Assembly: GCA_021397835.1 (NCBI GenBank) | Contig: JAJFZO010000356.1 | Span: 186,001-250,000, forward strand | Direction: 5' to 3' | Source of the DNA: Moringa oleifera | Lineage: Eukaryota; Streptophyta; Magnoliopsida; Brassicales; Moringaceae | DNA length: 64,000 bases | Shown here: positions 59,440-64,000 of the stretch, piece by piece | How positions within the stretch are numbered: the stretch's first letter is position 1 | How the letters are laid out: each line of letters opens with the position of its first letter | Program-made: the position numbers and the translations under genes | Notes under the pieces: model-generated | What the model saw: only the letters and a program-made list of their open reading frames with translations | The model's database searches: none | What the model was told of the DNA's origin: nothing

Positions 59440-61420
59440 TTCGACCTTAATGTTACTTCCCTCATTTTCTAATTAATTGGATGACATTATCGTCATCATT
59501 TTTTAAATTTTGTAATACGACAGTGCACTTTGCATTGAACTAAGCTCCTTATTGGTTGAAGTTTTAAAGTACATTATTACCATTAAGTGGATCTTATACT
59601 AAAAAGGCTCTCTTAGGTGGTTGAAAACTAGGCTCATATCCTAACCTTTTTCCATCACTTTTTTTTTTTTTTGGGAGGAGCTCAAAGGATTGAAAGTGTC
59701 ATGGGTGTCTGAAATGTGGGTTCTAACATTAATTTACTAAAGAGGTTTTAAAGGCCCATAACATTAAAGGTTGCTATACTTCTACAATGTTGTGACCCAA
59801 ATTTTACATGAGATATATTAAGTCAACAAAGTTAAGGAATGATCTAAACATTTATGCCACTAGGAGTGCCCTAAGTGTTCAACATATGGTTCAATTGCAT
59901 GTTTTGGAGAGATCGATTGTATCGATGACAAAAGAGGTCAATAAGTTCAAAAGTAACAACATCTGGCCCGACGATGAATTTGAAATAAAGTATTCTATGT
60001 CAATAAAGTTTGAGGATGAACTCAAATATCTATATAAGCTTTAAATATCTCTAACATTTTGATGCCTAGGTATATTCATTTGGGTTGTGTGAAGTCTTTT
60101 CGCCTATTTTTTGCTATTTTTTGTGCTTTGCTGAACAACACATCATTGGCCATCCACATGTCTTTGTAAGGGAGTGATTTGAGCTATTTAATGAGGGGGC
60201 TTTAAAACCCATTATAAAAGCAAGTCATTTGCCTTCCCTTTTTCATTCTTCCTCTACTTGGGTATTTCATCAACTAAGTACTCTCCACAATCCATTTTTT
60301 AACTGCAAAGTCCTAAGGTAACTAAGCAAAATTCTCCAATCTTCCCAAGGGTTGTTTTAAATGGGTTGAGTTTTGGATAATGTGGAGTCCTAGGTCTTGT
60401 CAAGGACTATGTAGAATCTGAGTCTTATAGTCTTGGTCTCACCAAGGACTATACAAAGTCCTAATTTTCGTAAAGGATTATGCAGACATCTAGTCTTGTT
60501 AAGAATCTTCATAATCTTAATCTCGTCGAGGATTAGACAGGTTTCTGTCTCATTGAGGACTAGTTGGTATCCTGATCTTGTCAAGGAATGAAAAAGAGTC
60601 TAGAGCTTATTAAGCAATGGACGGAGTCCAAATCTTTTCAAGGACTAGAAAAAGTATCAAATTTGTCGAGAATTATGTGAAATCTTGGTCTTATGGAGGA
60701 CTATGCAAAATCTTGATCTCATTTAGGATTGTGCAAAATCTTGGTCTTATTAAGGACTTGGTGGGCTCTTGGTGTTGCTGAAGACTAGGTGAACTCTTAA
60801 TTTTATGTCGAACTAGTAGTGTCTTGTTCTTACCAAGGATTGGATAAAATCTTGTCCTCACTAAAAATTATGTGCAGTTCTGGTCTCACTGGGGACTATG
60901 CATAATCTTGAGTAGAATTAAATAAATCTAACTCTGGAGGAGCACCCAAAACTATTTTTTTAGATGAGCCAAATCAACTCGTGCTTCTTTTAATGCAGCT
61001 AGTATTCTCCTACGCGACATTTCAATAATTATTAGAGAAGAAACTTATAACTCTTTATGTCAAACACGACATCTTATAAATTTTCAAAAACATCATTGAT
61101 ATTTTAAATATGAAGGCAACACACATGAAAGAAAAGCTCAAATATGAATGATATTTTTTTAAAATAAAAAGATTATGTGTATTATTTTTTTGTTTTTTAA
61201 TTCTTTTTATATCTCTCTTTTCTATTTATGTTAAGTATTACCCACCTATTACTTTAAAATTATCCCATCCCTCACATATTTTGACTTTAATTTTAAGTAT
61301 TTTTTTAATTAATAAAATGATATTATCTTCATTATTTTTTAAGCTCTCATTGTACTTTACACTAAATTAAACTCTTTTAAACAAAACGATTAAAGTATAT
61401 TAGTACCACTAAATCAATCT
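59440..61420. repeat. Direct-repeat pair enclosing a 28-bp minisatellite
   Basis: The left repeat (about 59440-59600) and right repeat (about 61255-61420) share aattaat, gatgacattatcgtcatcat/gatattatcttcattat, ttttttaa, gtgcactttgcattgaacta/gtactttacactaaatta, and aagtacattattaccattaa/aagtatattagtaccactaa. They have the same orientation, with about 1.65 kb between. The interior has a 78-codon frame (59808-60044) that I do not recognise and the 28-bp array. It is possibly a degraded non-coding LTR-type element. Confidence 0.45.
60391..60912. repeat. 28-bp minisatellite (about 18 units)
   Basis: Units read approximately TGGTCTTATTAAGGACTATG plus CAAAATCT. The clearest are tggtcttatggaggactatg (60680) and its neighbours at 28-bp steps up to tggtctcactggggactatg (60881). 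The first units are more diverged. Because 28 is not a multiple of three, the minus frame at 60390-60584 is an artefact of the repeat. Confidence 0.88.
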
Positions 61421-61808
61421 CTTTTGGAGAAATCTCCTTCAAGGATGGAGACTTAAGCCTCAAGGCTCAAGCCCAGCACCGTGCACATAAACAACGTTAA
61501 ATAATGTACTATGCCCAAAAAAGAGGTTGCTTAATCCAAAGCTGGTTTAATTCTGAAGGTAAAGTAAGACTCTTATGTAAATTAATCGAGGTTTGGCGCC
61601 CTTTTTTCTTAAAAAAACAAAACTGAAACGAATTAAAATCAGTTGACGTCAAAATTAAAGAAACATTTAAACCTTTAAATTAAATGAATCTAAAAATATC
61701 AAACGAAAAATAAATCTCAACGTCATGAAACTCTCACAGCCTAAATCAATATAAAATATTAAAAAAATTAATAGGTTGATGAATCACATGGAATGGATCA
61801 GAGATTCA

Positions 61809-61841
<33 letters not shown>

Positions 61842-62187
61842 GGATTGTTAATCTCAGTTGCAGAGTTGGCCCTATAAATTTGAAGCCCAGAGATCCAACT
61901 CATCACAGATTAATTGGAAACGGGCTGGTGCCCTTACCTACACTTTGATGATCCAATGATTCTGCTGTTTCAACTTTTTCAACAGTATTATTTACATTTC
62001 AAGCATAAAATTATGAAGGGGCTCCACCATTCACCATGTAGCTTAGCGCATAGAATCATTTCTCCTCTGTCCTCTGTCCTCTGTCCACCAGCCTCAAATA
62101 CCCAATCCAACGAGATAAATCGACGCGGCCTTATTCTTCATATCATCTTCTTCCTTTCCGACTCAAAACCAAAATCCCCAGGAAGGA
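61421..62187. other. Upstream region of the S17 gene
   Basis: This contains an (AAG)n microsatellite at about 61818-61841. A TATA-like ctataaattt lies near 61872, 310 bp before the ATG. The region from about 62030 is pyrimidine-rich (tctcctctgtcctctgtcct), a common feature of leaders of ribosomal protein genes. The plus frame at 61914-62267 overlaps the S17 start in another frame and has no recognisable domain. Confidence 0.45.
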
Positions 62188-62652
62188 ATGTCTCTAAGCT
62201 CTGCTCTTCACTCACTCAAGCTCACAACTCCCTTCCTCCATGGCACCACCACTCCTTCTCCTCTTAAGACGCCCACTTCTTCTATCTCCCTCCAAACCCA
62301 AAACCGTCCTTCCTTTCTCCCCCCGGTTCGGGCAATGAGGTCCATGCAAGGCCGTGTGGTCTGTGCCACCAACGACAAGACTGTTGCAGTTGAAGTCGTG
62401 CGTTTGGCCCCGCACCCCAAGTACAAGAGGCGCGTCAGGAAGAAGAAGAAGTACCAAGCCCATGACCCCGATAACAAGTTCAAAGTTGGTGACTTCGTGC
62501 AGCTTGAAAAGAGCAGGCCCATTAGTAAGACTAAAACGTTTATTGCGGTAGCGGTACCGGGCAGGAATCGGAAGAAGAAGAGTGATGCGGAGGAGGTTGG
62601 ATCAGGAGAACTGGGACTTCCATTAGAGTCTCAACAGGATCAGCAGGCTTAG
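62188..62652 (+). CDS. RPS17: 30S ribosomal protein S17, chloroplastic
   Basis: A single-exon gene of 154 codons. Residues 1 to about 48 (MSLSSALHSLKLTTPFLHGT onward) are rich in S, T and P with few acids, as expected for a plastid transit peptide. The mature S17 domain starts near MRSMQGRVVCATNDKTVAVE and shows HPKYKRRVRKKKKYQAHDPD, GDFVQLEKSRPISKTK and a basic end. These are the conserved bacterial-type S17 features (DKTV, KYxAHD, GDxVxIxExRPxSKxK). It is a primary 16S rRNA-binding protein of the plastid small subunit. The C-terminal extension is acidic and glutamine-rich. Nothing is broken. Confidence 0.95.
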   Translation: MSLSSALHSLKLTTPFLHGTTTPSPLKTPTSSISLQTQNRPSFLPPVRAMRSMQGRVVCATNDKTVAVEVVRLAPHPKYKRRVRKKKKYQAHDPDNKFKVGDFVQLEKSRPISKTKTFIAVAVPGRNRKKKSDAEEVGSGELGLPLESQQDQQA

Positions 62653-64000
62653 AGAGTGAATTTCCTTTGTTGGTAAATTTGTGATTTTAATGTATCTTAC
62701 TTGTTTGATACTGGGTTCTAAATTATGCAATGTTGATTTCATCTTGGAGTTTACTTAGTTGTTTTATCTTGATGGGCATGAAATTGATTGGTTATATTAC
62801 TTCCCTACCCCTGCCTTCCTCTTTTTTTTTGTTCTTTTTTTTTTTTGGGAATTTAAGTGAATTTTGGCAATATTGTGGTTGTGGCTATTAATTGGATTGG
62901 ACTGATTTTATCACCTGGATGGTTCCAATCATGGGTGTAAATTTAAATGAACTGTTTGTAATAGGAGTCAATTTGAGTTATCATTTTATTAGCTTTTCCT
63001 TAATTGTTAAAAATAGTTGAGCTTTTGTTGATAATAAAAAAGATTGAGGATCAGTTATGCTTAGATGAATAGGAAGTTGGTGACAAGATACATAAATGAT
63101 TCGAAGAAGAATGAAGAATGAAAAGGAGGATGAGAAAGAAGATCATAATTTGGTCATCTGATGTGGTACCTGGTACTCTATTGGGAGGTTGAACCACACA
63201 AAGTTTGTGTATCTGACAAGAACAAATGAATTTTCAGCTTTGTGGATGAATTTGGGATTTTGCACTCTGTAAGATTCTTTATGCAAAGTAATGCTCTTGG
63301 ATAGTATTTTTGTTACTTTCCCGTGAGCATCAACCCTACCAGGAGACCTTTACCTGTGGAATCACACTTTTGTTAGACCACACTTTTGAAAAGTTTTAAG
63401 AAGATTTTTGATACTATAATGGGTTAGAGATAGCTCTTTGCCTTTGGACAACAACACAAGTTCTTAAGTAGTCATCTACTGTATATTCCTAGCCATGTAA
63501 GCATGCAAGTTTTGAGTCTTACGAAATGCAGATAAAGTTCATGTGATTGTATATTCATCAGAGAAGTGGCAACTTTTGAAGCTTCTTTCGTCATCTGAAT
63601 TGCGCTTCAAAGAGTTTCAAATTCTATGAGTATGATTAAATTGCAAACTCACTCCAATGTTTTTTTAGGTTTGGCAAACCCTCTGTGAATTATCAAAGAA
63701 AAGGAGTGATCAACTGCTGGATGCCACCTGGAAAAACAAAATTCTTTTGTGAAGGAATATATTGAATCTTTGGACAATTGGGGAAATAGAATAGAAAGTT
63801 GAAGGTCATTGGTTTTGGGAAGATTTAATGAAAAGGATAAGGGATCGCTAGAAAATCAGATGTGATCGTTGTCACTGGTAACATGTCCTAGTGTCAAACT
63901 GGTTTAGAGTAGAGAAACCTAGTTCTGGTGATGACACAGTGATTAGAAGTTATGTTAATGCAGAAACTTTAAAAACTTGTATGCAAGCATTAGGGCTTGA
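62653..64000. other. S17 3' flank and intergenic DNA; nothing recognised
   Basis: The 3' UTR of S17 probably ends within about 250 bp. No frame above 60 codons is listed and I see no retroelement or hAT landmark. A T-rich run occurs at 62820-62845. Confidence 0.5.

Noticed and set aside
60390..60584. Minus-strand frame with repeating peptide blocks
   Set aside because: It is the translation of the 28-bp minisatellite. The unit length breaks frame every repeat.
61914..62267. 117-codon plus frame overlapping the S17 start
   Set aside because: A different frame from S17 with no domain; the overlap covers the S17 leader and transit-peptide region.
1..64000. CRISPR arrays, bacterial operons, plastid DNA insertions, rRNA genes
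   Set aside because: None seen. The tandem arrays present have no spacer-repeat structure of CRISPR type, and PsaH and S17 are nuclear genes with transit peptides, not plastid DNA.

Overview
This is a stretch of nuclear DNA from a dicotyledonous plant, possibly a woody one; I cannot name the species. The evidence is four plant gene families (hydroxyphenylpyruvate reductase, RopGEF, photosystem I subunit H, plastid ribosomal protein S17) with GT-AG introns, a eukaryotic tRNA gene, and AT-rich intergenic DNA full of decayed plant transposons. There is no bacterial operon structure, no CRISPR array and no intact virus.

Region by region. 1-12.7 kb: a minus-strand Ty3/gypsy (Tat/Retand-like) retrotransposon relic. 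A 4.3-kb hAT transposon sits inside its 5' LTR, a 0.57-kb non-autonomous hAT relative sits in its integrase, and its protease-RT junction is tandemly duplicated. 13.3-17.1 kb and 26.3-29.9 kb: two copies of a segmental duplication, each with a complete two-exon, 313-codon hydroxyphenylpyruvate/hydroxypyruvate reductase (HPPR) gene on the minus strand. The 9 kb between them holds a decayed Ty1/copia element and several direct or tandem repeats. 31.8-35.9 kb and 49.0-52.6 kb: a second segmental duplication with a RopGEF gene on the plus strand. The left copy is an intact seven-exon gene (535 aa) whose first intron is GC-AG. The right copy is a pseudogene. The left block also carries only the last exon of PsaH, with a stop codon; the three-exon PsaH gene lies beside the right block at 52.2-53.7 kb. 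PsaH has a one-base frameshift in its transit peptide and a tRNA-Thr(AGU) gene in its second intron on the opposite strand. 36-48 kb, between the RopGEF copies: an AT-rich tandem array, then a CACTA (En/Spm) element with TNP2-type and Transposase_24-type remnants. This is split by a 4.94-kb Ty1/copia element with 325-bp LTRs, a PBS, a PPT and a perfect 5-bp target-site duplication. 54-61 kb: a decayed LRR gene, a ~90-bp minisatellite followed by a PPT/LTR start, a second degenerate hAT element, and a 28-bp minisatellite. 62.2-62.7 kb: an intact gene for plastid ribosomal protein S17.

The host genes do not form a pathway or operon. HPPR reduces 2-oxoacids in the cytosol, RopGEF activates plant Rho GTPases, and PsaH and S17 act in the plastid. 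The main story is architectural: two independent local segmental duplications with divergent fates of the copies, and nested transposons whose order of insertion can be read from the sequence. I did not find a clearly new biochemical system. The strongest leads are the PsaH frameshift, the GC-AG RopGEF intron, active-site-proximal substitutions in one HPPR copy, the perfect palindrome array in the hAT element, and the minisatellites linked to retroelements.
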